Shown: in pieces, positions 7,638 through 16,567 of the stretch
Numbering within the stretch: the stretch's first letter is position 1
How the letters are laid out: each line of letters starts with the position of its first letter
Source of the DNA: Microcaldota archaeon
GTDB lineage: Archaea > Micrarchaeota > Micrarchaeia > Micrarchaeales > Micrarchaeaceae
Assembly (NCBI GenBank): GCA_028866775.1
Contig: JAGWHK010000003.1
Location: forward strand, 62,001-126,000
Length of the DNA: 64,000 bases
Reading direction: 5' to 3'
Notes under the pieces: generated by a model
Told to the model about the DNA's origin: nothing
Database searches by the model: none
Seen by the model: the letters and a program-made list of their open reading frames with translations, nothing else
Translations under genes and position numbers: made by a program

Positions 7638-9707
7638 ATGGCAAACGATCCGATATGCGGAATGTACGTGGATGAGACCACCAACCTCACTAGCGAGAGG
7701 GATGGTAGGAAGTACTATTTCTGCAGCACCAGTTGCAAGCTGCAGTTTGAGAGGCCGGAACGTGAGCTCAAAAACCTTAAAATCGCATTGGCGGTCTCTT
7801 GGCCGATCACGCTGATAGTGGCCATGCTTACCTACCTCCTCCACCCGGGCTATGGTAACTATATCATGCTCGTTCTCGCAACCGTGGTGCAGTTCTATGC
7901 CGGACAGAGGTTCTATGCGGGGATAGCAGATGCTGTGAAGAACAGATCTGCCAACATGGATACTTTGATAGCAATAGGTACGAGCGCAGCCTGGGCCTAC
8001 AGCGCAGTCGTTACCATTCTTCCGTATCTCTTCCCTACGGGCGGGGTATACTTCGATACCTCCACGATAATAATATCCCTGATACTTACAGGAACGTACA
8101 TGCAGAGGATCGCGGAATCGAAGGCGTCCACCGCTGTTTCTGCACTGATTGCATTGCAACCGAAGATTGCGCACAGGATAGAAGGAAAGGTCATCTCCGA
8201 TGTCGCGATCGAGCAGATTAGGAAGGGCGATGTGCTACTTGTGAAGCCCGGAGAGAGGATACCAACTGATTCTGTTGTTCTAGAAGGGGAGAGTTCTGTT
8301 AACGAATCAATGATCACAGGGGAGAGCATGCCGCTGACCAAAGGGGAAGGCGACAAGGTGATTGGTGGCACGATAAACGCAACGAGCTCGCTTAGGATCA
8401 AGGCAGTAAAGGTAGGGGAGGACACGGCGCTTGCCCAGATAATAAGGATCGTACAGGATGCGGCCTCCAGCAAGGTGCCTATACAGAGACTGGCCGACAC
8501 GGTAGCCTCCTATTTTGTCCCTATAGTCGTGCTTGTTGGGATTGTTTCCTCGCTATCCTGGTACTTCGTGGGTGGGGTGGGACCTAATGTCTCGGTGCTG
8601 ATATTTGTCAGTGTGCTGATTATAGCATGCCCCTGCGCTCTTGGAATTGCGACCCCCGCAGCTCTGCTGGTGTCATCAGGAAGGGCCGCAAAGGAGGGTA
8701 TATTGGTAAAGAACGGAGAGAGCCTTCAAAAGGCAAGCAGGGTTAATACGTTGGTGTTAGACAAGACAGGAACGCTCACTAAGGGTAGGCCAGAAGTAAC
8801 GGACATAGTTCCAATATCCAACTACAAGGAACGTGAGATACTGGAATTTGCAGCAACGGCAGAGATGAACTCAGAGCACGTGATCGGCAGGGCCATAGTC
8901 GCTAAGGCGGCCAGCAGGGGCATAAGGACGCGATTCCCAAAGAGATTCACTTACAAGCAGGGCAGCGGGATAACCGCTCTTGACGCAAAGGGCGCGAAGA
9001 TAGTAATAGGTAACAGGGATCTCTTTAGGGCGATGGATATTCAGAGAATAGAAGGGAGGATTCAGAAACTGGAGTCAAATGGAAAGACCACGCTCATAGT
9101 TGGCGTGGATGGCAGGATTGTTGGACTTATTGCCATGGCGGATGTACTCAAGAATGACAGCAGGACCGCGATAAGGGCCCTTGGGAATGCTAGATATGAG
9201 ATATGGCTCGTTACCGGTGACAATGAAAGGGTCGCTAAAGCAGTGGCAAGGAGGTTGGGTATCACTAACGTTATCTCCGGAGCAAAGCCGAAGGGCAAGA
9301 TGGATAAGATAGCGCAACTACAGAAGGAGGGCAAGATCGTAGCCATGATCGGGGACGGGATAAACGATGCCCCTGCGCTTACTAAAGCAGATGTTGGGAT
9401 AGCGATCGGCTCTGGCACCGAGGTGGCGATACAGGCCGGCAGCATAGTGCTGATAAAGAACAGTATCTACGATGCCTTTGTAGCTCTCGAGCTTGGAAAG
9501 TACACCATGGGCAAGATACGGCAGAACCTCCTCTGGGCATTCGGTTATAATACAGTCCTGATCCCGATTGCGGCGGGGGCCCTTATCCCATTCTACTCGG
9601 TGAGCATATACGGCTTCCTTCCTCTCTTGGCTGCATTCGCGATGGCATTTAGTTCAGTGACAGTGGTCGGAAACTCCCTTCTGCTTGCAAGATTCAGGGT
9701 ACGGTAG
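7638..9707 (+). CDS. copA: Cu+-exporting P1B-type ATPase with N-terminal YHS domain
   Basis: 689 residues. Order: YHS domain (1-48), four TM helices, actuator domain with TGES (about 230), TM5, TM6 with CPC (331-333), phosphorylation motif DKTGT (D375), nucleotide-binding domain, GDGINDAP, and TM7-8 carrying the YN and MAFSS motifs that define Cu+-type (P1B-1) pumps. It exports Cu+ using ATP. The usual SEHP motif reads SEHV here, so the conserved proline of the HP dipeptide is replaced. No HMA domain; the YHS domain takes its place. The 45-residue YHS protein just upstream is the likely partner. Confidence 0.96.
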   Translation: MANDPICGMYVDETTNLTSERDGRKYYFCSTSCKLQFERPERELKNLKIALAVSWPITLIVAMLTYLLHPGYGNYIMLVLATVVQFYAGQRFYAGIADAVKNRSANMDTLIAIGTSAAWAYSAVVTILPYLFPTGGVYFDTSTIIISLILTGTYMQRIAESKASTAVSALIALQPKIAHRIEGKVISDVAIEQIRKGDVLLVKPGERIPTDSVVLEGESSVNESMITGESMPLTKGEGDKVIGGTINATSSLRIKAVKVGEDTALAQIIRIVQDAASSKVPIQRLADTVASYFVPIVVLVGIVSSLSWYFVGGVGPNVSVLIFVSVLIIACPCALGIATPAALLVSSGRAAKEGILVKNGESLQKASRVNTLVLDKTGTLTKGRPEVTDIVPISNYKEREILEFAATAEMNSEHVIGRAIVAKAASRGIRTRFPKRFTYKQGSGITALDAKGAKIVIGNRDLFRAMDIQRIEGRIQKLESNGKTTLIVGVDGRIVGLIAMADVLKNDSRTAIRALGNARYEIWLVTGDNERVAKAVARRLGITNVISGAKPKGKMDKIAQLQKEGKIVAMIGDGINDAPALTKADVGIAIGSGTEVAIQAGSIVLIKNSIYDAFVALELGKYTMGKIRQNLLWAFGYNTVLIPIAAGALIPFYSVSIYGFLPLLAAFAMAFSSVTVVGNSLLLARFRVR

Positions 9708-9735
9708 CCTAGTCTGGGCCCTAGCTTGTATTGTA

Positions 9736-10899
9736 TCATTTGCCCCAAAAGAGGCGCCTGAAAAAGTCTATTATTTCACTTATTATGGATTCGTGGGCAC
9801 TACTCTGCGGTATCGTGGTTGTTATGCTTGAGACTGTAACCGAGGAGCCCACAGCAGGCTGATTGGATATGGTTGAAGTAGCAGTAGAATTGCTTTTTAC
9901 CGTTACTGGGATCGCGGCCGAGCTCAGGGTGGCATAATACAATCCACCACCGTAATATGTTGAATAGGTGGGAAGCTGGAACTGTGGCAGGCCATAATAT
10001 CCAAACACCATCACGTTGCCGTTTACGAATCCGTAGATTTCGCTGCTATCCACAACGAATTTCACCAGGCTCCAATTCATCCCGTCTTGCGAGACCGCAA
10101 CCAGACTTGGGTTTGTAGGACCTCCCTGGGTCGGTTGCCCGGCCTTTACCAGCCCGGTATCAAGGTACATGACCCATGTCCCATTCTGTAGCTTATAGGC
10201 GAGCGGATGGCTAGCACCTTGTATGGAATATCTGCCGATGCTCAGATTCGGCCCTATTCTAACCCCGGGATCCTGGCTAAAGGAGAATCCGTCACTGGAT
10301 GCATAACTTAGAACTGCGGTTTTGCCATCTATTGGACTACTGCCAGAGACGTAGTATGCCCAGTACGCCTTGTAATCCCCATTGTCTAGCAGTATTATCT
10401 CAGGCGACCCTGCAGATTGTTTTCCGGCAGGCAATTGAATCTGAACCTGGGAATTGATCCTGGTGAAATTCAGACCGTCTGTGGACTGGAATACTCCACA
10501 CCCCGCATAAAGCCGTATTGTCCCATTCTTGAGCTCCATCACAGAGCCCTGCCACGGTGGACACGGAAAGGAAGGGTTTGTCACGCGTGCACCGGCATCA
10601 ACGGACCAATGAATACCGTCCCTCGTGACTGCGCTGTCTATGTTTCCGGAACCCTGGGTATTGTATTGTCCAGACGCTTCTGTAAAGTTCGAGTAATACA
10701 TTCTATATGTGCCGTTCCCTAATTGAAGTATCGCTGCATCGGCGTAATTGTATCGCACATTCCCCACGGTCTGTGGCGGGAATATTGCAGCCACACCAGT
10801 CCAATTCGCAGCTGGGCTCGTATTGAGTGCAATTTGGGCACTGGCGGCTTGGATGATGGAAAATAGTCCGATCAGCAATATTATGTAAGGCCTCGCCAT
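9736..10899 (-). CDS. Secreted five-bladed beta-propeller-like protein
   Basis: 387 residues with an N-terminal signal peptide (YIILLIGLFSIIQAASAQ). Repeats of the type YRMYYSNF, RLYAGCGVFQSTDGLNF, YKAYWAYY and SSDGFSFSQDPG resemble glycosidase GH43/GH62-like propellers, in which each blade reads a 'YRMYY ... S.DG..W' pattern. A Ser/Thr-rich stretch follows, then a C-terminal amphipathic tail (EIIDFFRRLFWGK) similar in kind to that of the protein at 40466. Possible glycan binding or hydrolysis outside the cell; the catalytic acids were not pinned down. Confidence 0.75.
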   Translation of the reverse strand: MARPYIILLIGLFSIIQAASAQIALNTSPAANWTGVAAIFPPQTVGNVRYNYADAAILQLGNGTYRMYYSNFTEASGQYNTQGSGNIDSAVTRDGIHWSVDAGARVTNPSFPCPPWQGSVMELKNGTIRLYAGCGVFQSTDGLNFTRINSQVQIQLPAGKQSAGSPEIILLDNGDYKAYWAYYVSGSSPIDGKTAVLSYASSDGFSFSQDPGVRIGPNLSIGRYSIQGASHPLAYKLQNGTWVMYLDTGLVKAGQPTQGGPTNPSLVAVSQDGMNWSLVKFVVDSSEIYGFVNGNVMVFGYYGLPQFQLPTYSTYYGGGLYYATLSSAAIPVTVKSNSTATSTISNQPAVGSSVTVSSITTTIPQSSAHESIISEIIDFFRRLFWGK

Positions 10900-10978
10900 A
10901 TGCTAAAGATGGATAAAAACTAATAAAAAGATATGTGGGTGACGCCATAGCGCGCCTTGAAACTCGATTGGCTCCAGA

Positions 10979-11428
10979 TCAGCCCTTCAATTTCGTGCCC
11001 AGCTGATAAAGCCTGAAGTAGGACACCAATGCAACTATGAAGCCCAGGCTCATCACGAATGAGAGGGCGTCGTTTTGGAAGCCTGACAGCAGGAACTCGA
11101 ATCCCGAGACATACGCAGTCAATATTGATATGAATCCAACGGCCGCGATTGCCGAGAGGCCTTTTCTCCTGAGCTTCAGCGCGCTGGCCAGTATCCATAT
11201 GGAGCCAAGAAGCAGACCGACTCCGACCATGAAATGCTCGAGCAGGAAGGGCGTTGTGACTATTGCATTGAGGTAGGCCTGGTCGGTAGAGCCCGCAGGT
11301 ATGCTCGGAAAGGCAACGAACAGGTTCAGGCTCATTCCAAGTATAAATTGGAGGACAAGGAAGGCGATTATCACGATCACATCCCTGCGGAACCACTCCT
11401 TGCTGAACATCTTCGAGATCGATACCAT
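10979..11428 (-). CDS. Four-TM membrane protein, unknown
   Basis: 149 residues with four hydrophobic helices (VIVIIAFLVLQFILGMSL; HFMVGVGLLLGSIWILAS; IAAVGFISILTAYVSG; LSFVMSLGFIVALVSYF). It resembles small uncharacterised integral membrane proteins and no functional residues are obvious. It has a separate promoter region upstream (about 11455, AATTTATTAC). Confidence 0.7.
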   Translation of the reverse strand: MVSISKMFSKEWFRRDVIVIIAFLVLQFILGMSLNLFVAFPSIPAGSTDQAYLNAIVTTPFLLEHFMVGVGLLLGSIWILASALKLRRKGLSAIAAVGFISILTAYVSGFEFLLSGFQNDALSFVMSLGFIVALVSYFRLYQLGTKLKG

Positions 11429-11519
11429 CTTATCAAGAATAGTTCCTGCAGATAAGTAATAAATTACTTAGTGCACAACGCCGCAACAGCCAAGCAGGAC
11501 CCAGCACGAAGCTCGCAAT

Positions 11520-12374
11520 TTAGAGTATGATGAGATAGGCACCGACGAGCAGCAGCGCGGAGAAAAGCAGCTTGTCGAGCAGCCGATCCTCCCTGAACAG
11601 GATGGGACCAGAAAGCGCGGTCATCACAACGAATATCGTGTTCCTCAACGGGGAGGCAAGGCTAATGGGGGCGGCCGCGACCGCCACGTAATAGCTTATC
11701 CTGTATCCGATGGTCAGGATCACTATGGCAAGGAGCTCCTTCTTGTAGACCTTAGTGTTGGCGAGGATCTCCCTGGCGCCGCCGTACCTGAAGCTCATGT
11801 ATACCGCCATGTTGGCCGCCATGAATATCTGCGAAACAACCATGTAGGTTATCGGGGTGGTGGAGAAAAGCAGGTACTTGAACATTATGGCGCTGACCCC
11901 GGAGATCGCCGCACTTATCACTACGAGGTACTTGTACTTGCTCCGTTCGAAGTCCTTCTTCCCGGTTCTCTCGAAGAGGAGATAGGTCGCTATCAGCGTG
12001 ACAGCTATGCCTACGTACTGGATGACTGAGATGGACTCCCCCAGGAAGAGAAACGCGAATATGACGATGAACATTATCGGGAGGGTAGCGTTCAGCGGGC
12101 TCGTGACAGAGATCGAGCCGTGGCGGAAGACCTTGGCCGTAAGAAGGTAGGTTATCGTGCCGAGAAGGCTAACTATGTAGATGAGGATCCAGTTTAGGGT
12201 GCTTATGTGCAGATTCAGGAAGGGAATGAAGAGCAGGGAGATCAACGCGATCAGGACCGAGAAGCTCGCACTGTAGGCAGAAGCGTATTCGACCTTCAGG
12301 GTCCTTTTCTCCAGTATGGTGGCAAGGCCTGTGAGCACCGATGAGATAAGGGCGAAATAATACCAGGCAAGCAT
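11520..12374 (-). CDS. EamA/DMT-superfamily transporter
   Basis: 284 residues with about ten TM helices in two EamA halves: MLAWYYFALISSVLTGLATI opens the first, and YLVVISAAISGVSAIMFKY the second; LGESISVIQYVGIAVTLIATYLL is a typical end-of-domain motif. Drug/metabolite transporters move amino acids, sugars or nucleotide precursors; the substrate is unknown. The start at 12374 is chosen because TATA (TTTATAAAG, about 12400) lies 26 bases upstream; a longer frame to 12512 would pass through the promoter. Confidence 0.88.
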   Translation of the reverse strand: MLAWYYFALISSVLTGLATILEKRTLKVEYASAYSASFSVLIALISLLFIPFLNLHISTLNWILIYIVSLLGTITYLLTAKVFRHGSISVTSPLNATLPIMFIVIFAFLFLGESISVIQYVGIAVTLIATYLLFERTGKKDFERSKYKYLVVISAAISGVSAIMFKYLLFSTTPITYMVVSQIFMAANMAVYMSFRYGGAREILANTKVYKKELLAIVILTIGYRISYYVAVAAAPISLASPLRNTIFVVMTALSGPILFREDRLLDKLLFSALLLVGAYLIIL

Positions 12375-12457
12375 GCTTAGATTTAGTTGTGCGCCCTTTA
12401 TAAATCTTGTAACAGACCTGCCCTCTTGATTTATTTTGCCCGTTGGGGCGGATCTTA

Positions 12458-12475
12458 GAAAGCTTGATATATTTG
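12458..12475 (+). promoter_or_regulatory. BRE/TATA core promoter of repeated type (P1)
   Basis: GAAAGCTTGATATATTTG, 26 bases before the gene at 12501. One of six near-identical promoters in the window. Confidence 0.75.
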
Positions 12476-12500
12476 AAAAATTCATCATAGATCTGATTAA

Positions 12501-12839
12501 ATGACCGGGCATAAGAGTGTCGCGAACGCCAAGATAAACAGGCTCATGAGACGGAGATTGATACCTTCAGCCCTATATCATGGGGAAACCTTCACTTCGG
12601 CGGAGATAGAGGAGGGAGCCAATAGAGCTGGAGAGGCACTCATGGAGAACCGTCGGATAACAGAGGCGGTTAAGAAGGTCATAGAAGAGGAAGTCAAGGA
12701 TCCAAAACTGGCGAGGAAGATCCTGACAAGGTTGGAGAGGGAGCGCGTGATCTTTGACCCCTTTGGAACTAGGCTAGAGAAGCTTATGCGCGAAACTTTC
12801 AGGGATTCGGGTAGGGGAAAAGCCCAGAAGAAACCATAA
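12501..12839 (+). CDS. Small helical protein, paralogue of 14819
   Basis: 112 residues. Its core (SAEIEEGANRAGEALMENRR, EAVKKVIEEEVKDPKLARK, VIFDPFGTRLEKLMRETF) is about 80 percent identical by eye to the product of 14819-15118. It is charged and helical with no signal or TM. The family is not recognised. Transcribed from promoter P1, leaderless or nearly so. Confidence 0.75.
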   Translation: MTGHKSVANAKINRLMRRRLIPSALYHGETFTSAEIEEGANRAGEALMENRRITEAVKKVIEEEVKDPKLARKILTRLERERVIFDPFGTRLEKLMRETFRDSGRGKAQKKP

Positions 12840-12916
12840 GTGCGGTAGGGCCCTTTGGACTGAAAAACCCGTATGTAGTAGAGAACATTTATAAATTTCT
12901 TTGATTCTTTCAATTC

Positions 12917-13228
12917 ATGGCACAGAGGTTATCTTCTGGAACAGTTCACAAGATACCAAGTGATTTGAAAAAGGCGCTGCTGGCGGACAAGAAAGCTTTG
13001 GAAAAGTGGGAAGAGATCACTCCCTTAGCAAGAAATGAATGGATTTGCTGGACTATTTACCCGAAGCAGCAGCAGACAAGAGACGAACACGTGGCAAGAG
13101 TTGTCTCCGAATTGAAGGAAGGAATGCGAAGACCCTGCTGCTGGATTGGATGTCAACACAGGAAAGATAAGCCATTGAGTCCTTCAGTGAAATGGGTACT
13201 GGAGAATAAGAAGAGAAAAGGTAAATAA
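12917..13228 (+). CDS. YdeI/OmpD-associated family protein
   Basis: 103 residues matching the YdeI-type family: KIPSDLKKALLADKKALEKW, LARNEWICWTI, TRDEHVARVVSELKEGMRRP and a Cys-Cys-Trp pair followed by GCQHR. Members are small cytoplasmic proteins named after bacteriocin-protection phenotypes; the biochemical role is not known. TATA (TTTATAAATT) lies about 25 bases before the ATG. Confidence 0.8.
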   Translation: MAQRLSSGTVHKIPSDLKKALLADKKALEKWEEITPLARNEWICWTIYPKQQQTRDEHVARVVSELKEGMRRPCCWIGCQHRKDKPLSPSVKWVLENKKRKGK

Positions 13229-13283
13229 CAAGCCTGTGCCAGATTATCCCAACACATAAATATCTTGACTGTATAGTTTTTCC

Positions 13284-13784
13284 ATGGCAGCAAGGAAGCT
13301 TAAGAGATACGGGCTGGAAGGAGGGGCCAAGGTCCTAATCACAATTGGACTGCTCTTTAACCTGATTACTTGGCTTCTGGCGGCTTATTATTTCGGGCTT
13401 GGAGGCAATAGGTTCAATCTGTTCGTAGTCCCTTTCATATTCACCTGCGTTTCTTCGATACTCCTCTTGGTAGTCCGCTATAGGTACACGCTATTCGAAG
13501 AATACCCTTATCTCATGAATCTTCCCTCAATCTTCTATCGCATAGGAGATGGGAAGGATGGGGGAAGCAAGCGGAGCATGGCGTTCAGCATGATATTCAC
13601 CGTTCACGCACTGGTCATTGCCATGGTGGGCTTAATGGGCCTTGTCTTGACATTTGCGATAGCCTCTAGCATCAAGAGCAATACGGCTTCTCCTTTCTTG
13701 TACGCATACCTGGTAATAGCTGCGATTCTGATTGTGTCGGTGCTGCTGCAGTACCGAAGGATATACATCAGATTTGTGAAGTGA
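13284..13784 (+). CDS. Four-TM membrane protein, unknown
   Basis: 166 residues with four predicted helices arranged as two pairs around a short cytoplasmic loop (RYRYTLFEEYPYLMNLP). No family recognised. TATA-like AATATCTTG upstream. Its stop is followed 11 bases later by intergenic repeat copy A. Confidence 0.7.
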   Translation: MAARKLKRYGLEGGAKVLITIGLLFNLITWLLAAYYFGLGGNRFNLFVVPFIFTCVSSILLLVVRYRYTLFEEYPYLMNLPSIFYRIGDGKDGGSKRSMAFSMIFTVHALVIAMVGLMGLVLTFAIASSIKSNTASPFLYAYLVIAAILIVSVLLQYRRIYIRFVK

Positions 13785-13795
13785 AGGGTGCAAAG

Positions 13796-13898
13796 TAGCC
13801 TCCGCACAGGAACGAGCCCAATAGGTGAGACTGGGTGGAGGCGTTGTTCAAGGTAAAACCCCTAAAGCCTCACCCTGGGGCTCGGACTGGAGAAGGGG
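13796..13898 (+). repeat. Intergenic repeat R1+R2, copy A
   Basis: Begins TAGCCTCCGCACAGGAACGA; GCCTCC pairs with GGAGGC 35 bases later, enclosing an inner GCCCA/TGGGT pair. A second part (AAAGCC..GGGGCTCGG) forms another small hairpin. Nearly the same 100 bases recur at 22245 (copy B); shorter relatives lie at 17064, 21797 and 22982 (R1) and at 16107 and 21122 (R2). Confidence 0.8.
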
Positions 13899-13917
13899 CT
13901 GAGATTCGGAAGCCCGC

Positions 13918-14712
13918 CTATGTCGCTTTTGCGGATGTCTGCTCCGAGACGATCCTGTCGGTATGGACCTCCTCGATCGCCTTTTTCAGATGCCTTCTGC
14001 TGTACTTGTCTATAAAAATCTCAGTGAGGAGCTTAGCCTGCTGCCATACTTTCTTGGTTTTCAGGAGAGCGTGGCTGCCTCCCCCGACTAGGAGTCCACC
14101 CAGACCGTCGAAAGTTCCATTGAGGTGCTCGAAGAGAGCGCCGGCCCCGAAGCTCGCAGCGGCAGCAGCGTAGGCAGTGCCCCCGAGTATTAGCCATTTC
14201 CATCCCTGGGCCTTCTTAGCTATGATCGTATATGCGAGGAAGTATTTCGACGCGTAGCTGTGGTTGTTGTCGTTCACCGCCAGCTCCCTTGCCACCTTCT
14301 CTATCACCGATTTCTCGATTCCGCTTAGTTTGTCATCCACTATGCTCTTGTGCGCCTCAAGATGTTTCCTGAGCCCCGTCTTCGTGGTCTCAGAAACGCA
14401 GGTCACGTCCTCCAGGCTGCTCATCGATTCGTTATAGCTCTTTTTGGCCCTCAGGAAGTGCGCGGCACTATGTTCCAGGTTGGAACTCAGGTGGCCGTCG
14501 GTGCACTCGAGGACAGCGTCTACGAGGGCGACCTTTGAAGAGATTAGGGATGGGTCCTGCTGGCCCTTGGCGGTGAGTGCCTTCCCCACCATGTCCCTCA
14601 CCCGCAGAGACTGCCCTATCTCGGCTATGGCGAGCCTGAGCGCAGATTCGTTCAGCTTCATCTTGGTGTATTCGTGCCCTACCTTGCTATGGGTGTGTTC
14701 TACAGTAGTCAT
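13918..14712 (-). CDS. Membrane protein with long helical N-domain, unknown
   Basis: 264 residues. A helical soluble part of about 180 residues is followed by a hydrophobic, Gly/Ala-rich hairpin (WLILGGTAYAAAAASFGAGA, then GLGGLLVGGGSHALL) and a charged C-terminal tail. Start ATG 14712 fits TATA (TATAAATATT, about 14740); a longer upstream frame crosses the divergent promoter and is rejected. No family recognised. Confidence 0.7.
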   Translation of the reverse strand: MTTVEHTHSKVGHEYTKMKLNESALRLAIAEIGQSLRVRDMVGKALTAKGQQDPSLISSKVALVDAVLECTDGHLSSNLEHSAAHFLRAKKSYNESMSSLEDVTCVSETTKTGLRKHLEAHKSIVDDKLSGIEKSVIEKVARELAVNDNNHSYASKYFLAYTIIAKKAQGWKWLILGGTAYAAAAASFGAGALFEHLNGTFDGLGGLLVGGGSHALLKTKKVWQQAKLLTEIFIDKYSRRHLKKAIEEVHTDRIVSEQTSAKAT

Positions 14713-14774
14713 TAGTATTTTAGATGGGGTTAGGAAATATTTATACCTAACTGCCTTGCGCTTCAGAGGAGCTC

Positions 14775-14792
14775 GAAAGGGATATATATTTG
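14775..14792 (+). promoter_or_regulatory. BRE/TATA core promoter of repeated type (P2)
   Basis: GAAAGGGATATATATTTG, 27 bases before the gene at 14819; preceded by GAGCTC as at other copies. Confidence 0.65.
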
Positions 14793-14818
14793 GGGAACGA
14801 ACTTGTTCTGATGATGTT

Positions 14819-15118
14819 ATGGCCTTGAATAAGCTAATACCTGGAGCTAGATACCGCCCTGGTTCACCGCATAGCTCCGCTGAGATAGAGGAAGGGGCCA
14901 ATAGGGCTGGAGAGGCATTCATTGAGAACCGCCGGAGAACTGAGGCAGTAAAGAAGATCGTAGAAGAGGAGATCAAGGATCCCGAATTGGCTAGAAAGCT
15001 CCTGATGCGGTTGGAGGAGGAGCACGTGATTTTCGACCCGTTCGGGACCAGATGGGAGAAGCTTATGCGCGAAACTTTCAAGGATGCAGATGGGAAGAAA
15101 AGCCCGAAGAAGCCGTAA
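14819..15118 (+). CDS. Small helical protein, paralogue of 12501
   Basis: 99 residues, highly similar to the product of 12501 over about 80 residues including AEIEEGANRAGEA, EAVKKIVEEEIKDPELARK and VIFDPFGTR. The N-termini differ. Both have the same promoter type and a lysine-rich tail (KKSPKKP). Start ATG 14819 is chosen from the promoter position and the match to the paralogue; the frame is open far upstream but lies in the promoter of the divergent gene. Function unknown. Confidence 0.75.
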   Translation: MALNKLIPGARYRPGSPHSSAEIEEGANRAGEAFIENRRRTEAVKKIVEEEIKDPELARKLLMRLEEEHVIFDPFGTRWEKLMRETFKDADGKKSPKKP

Positions 15119-15129
15119 GCAAGGAAAGG

Positions 15130-15396
15130 TTATTCTCTCTTAAATATGCGTTTCCAATCCTGGCCTGCGATGTGGCTGTACCCCAAGGTCCTGCTGGCAG
15201 GGGAGCGTTCTATCGCAACTGTTGAATCGTCAGATGAGACATCCATGCATCTGTCCACTATTCTCATCGCCTCTTTTACGGGCAGTCCCCTCAGGGCTGT
15301 CCCATTCTTGAACTCCACGTTTGCCTTGTCGGTTGCCATTCTCCTTTTCTCTGCCTGGAGGCGGTTCCGTACTATTGTTTTTGTTTTGATTAGCAT
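15130..15396 (-). CDS. Hypothetical protein
   Basis: 88 residues, basic N-terminus, no family recognised. GGGGAG six bases before the ATG supports translation. It starts 15 bases after the stop of the coiled-coil gene at 15412-15660, so the two form a small operon. Confidence 0.55.
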   Translation of the reverse strand: MLIKTKTIVRNRLQAEKRRMATDKANVEFKNGTALRGLPVKEAMRIVDRCMDVSSDDSTVAIERSPASRTLGYSHIAGQDWKRIFKRE

Positions 15397-15411
15397 TTTC
15401 TCCCCATTTGA

Positions 15412-15660
15412 TCAGGAAATGGCATGGTCTTCGTGGAACTGCCCAGCATAGTCCACATGGCCATATTTGACCGCCCCCAACTCTGTTGGTTTAAGATCTC
15501 TCCCCTCTCCCCGCTTGAGCTTGATGATTTCCTCTCTTAATTTCTTGTTTTCCCCGATAAGGGACTGGTTCACCTTTCTCAGCTGCTTAAGCTCCTTATC
15601 CCTCTTTTCGTCCTTGCCCTTTAGGTTACCAGTCTCTGGTACCTTTGTCTTTGTCCCCAT
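15412..15660 (-). CDS. Small coiled-coil protein
   Basis: 82 residues. A charged heptad-like segment (KELKQLRKVNQSLIGENKKL, residues about 18-45) predicts a coiled coil; the rest is polar. Start ATG 15660 fits a TTATATTTGAAG promoter about 30 bases upstream; the longer open frame to 15780 crosses this promoter. Diverges from the gene at 15774. Function unknown. Confidence 0.6.
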   Translation of the reverse strand: MGTKTKVPETGNLKGKDEKRDKELKQLRKVNQSLIGENKKLREEIIKLKRGEGRDLKPTELGAVKYGHVDYAGQFHEDHAIS

Positions 15661-15728
15661 TTTCCCACTTAATTTGGTTGAAATCTTCAAATATAAATAA
15701 TTTCCTAGTCGGGCACAGGGCCTGGTTC

Positions 15729-15746
15729 GAAAGCTTGATATATTTG
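15729..15746 (+). promoter_or_regulatory. BRE/TATA core promoter of repeated type (P3)
   Basis: GAAAGCTTGATATATTTG, 28 bases before the gene at 15774; GCGTGAGGAT (Shine-Dalgarno GTGA) stands directly before the ATG. Confidence 0.75.
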
Positions 15747-15773
15747 AAGAGATTGAGGCTTTAGCGTGAGGAT

Positions 15774-16094
15774 ATGACACTAACAGTCCAAGCCAATAAG
15801 GTGTCTGTGGCAGGTGCGATAGAGCCTAGAAAGGATGTACAAGCTAGTTCTACAGTTCAAACCCCTAAGCTTAACCATAAATGGAAATATGTGCATGGCA
15901 GATGGACTGATGGAGACGAGGTGGCTTATAAGTTTAGATGCGAACTGCATCCGAAAGAGGTAAAGGTAGAGGTTGGGCATCCGAATAAAGAGCTGATTTT
16001 CGAAGCCAGGCTCAATTCAGACCCTCTGCTGAACGAAACAAACCCAAGGGATCAGGAACTCCAGCAACGCACCGCTTTTATGGTGCAGTTGTAA
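15774..16094 (+). CDS. Hypothetical protein
   Basis: 106 residues. A disordered N-terminus precedes a beta-rich part (KWKYVHGRWTDGDEVAYKF, ELIFEARLNSDP). No family recognised. Expressed from P3. Confidence 0.6.
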   Translation: MTLTVQANKVSVAGAIEPRKDVQASSTVQTPKLNHKWKYVHGRWTDGDEVAYKFRCELHPKEVKVEVGHPNKELIFEARLNSDPLLNETNPRDQELQQRTAFMVQL

Positions 16095-16106
16095 CACTCC
16101 AAACTC

Positions 16107-16140
16107 AAAGCCTCGTCCTCTGGGGCTCTGGGCTCGAAAA
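16107..16140 (+). repeat. Intergenic repeat R2 copy
   Basis: AAAGCCTCGTCCTCTGGGGC folds as AGCCTC/GGGGCT and ends GGGCTCGAAAA like copy B. It lies 12 bases after the stop of the gene at 15774. Confidence 0.55.
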
Positions 16141-16153
16141 TGCAATTGTCTGC

Positions 16154-16567
16154 TTAGAAGGCGCTAAGAGGCTTTACGAAAGGCAATTTCTTTGCTTTAG
16201 AAAGCAGTTTTTCGTCAGCAGTACATAGCAGGGCAGCTGCTTCCTCAGCAAGGGCAAGGTATGAAGCATCATAAGCAGAAATGTTGTAATCAATTGAAAG
16301 CTCCGCAACCCTGTCAAATAGCTGGTCATCAAGTTCTATTACGGAAAAGCCATAATCCCTGACGACTTCCGAAGCCAATTTTATCTCGTTCTTTGAGAAA
16401 TGCTTGGATTTCAGGGCGCTGATAAGCTCGTATTTCATGAGTGAGGGTGCCAATATCTCTATTTTGCCTTCCACATGGCCATCCTTCAGCCTAATCGCTG
16501 TGTCCGATCCCTCTTCTTTGAGGAACAGCTTGGCGATCACGCTCGCATCAAGCACTATTTGGGCCAT
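16154..16567 (-). CDS. vapC: VapC-type PIN-domain toxin
   Basis: 137 residues of PIN fold: VLDASVIAKLFLKEE supplies the first acidic residue, LMKYELISALK the conserved Glu, YNISAYDASYLALAEE the later Asp, and LCTADEKLLSKAKKL the last Asp. It is a Mg2+-dependent ribonuclease inhibited by the antitoxin encoded just upstream, whose 3' end overlaps it by 20 bases. Confidence 0.92.
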   Translation of the reverse strand: MAQIVLDASVIAKLFLKEEGSDTAIRLKDGHVEGKIEILAPSLMKYELISALKSKHFSKNEIKLASEVVRDYGFSVIELDDQLFDRVAELSIDYNISAYDASYLALAEEAAALLCTADEKLLSKAKKLPFVKPLSAF

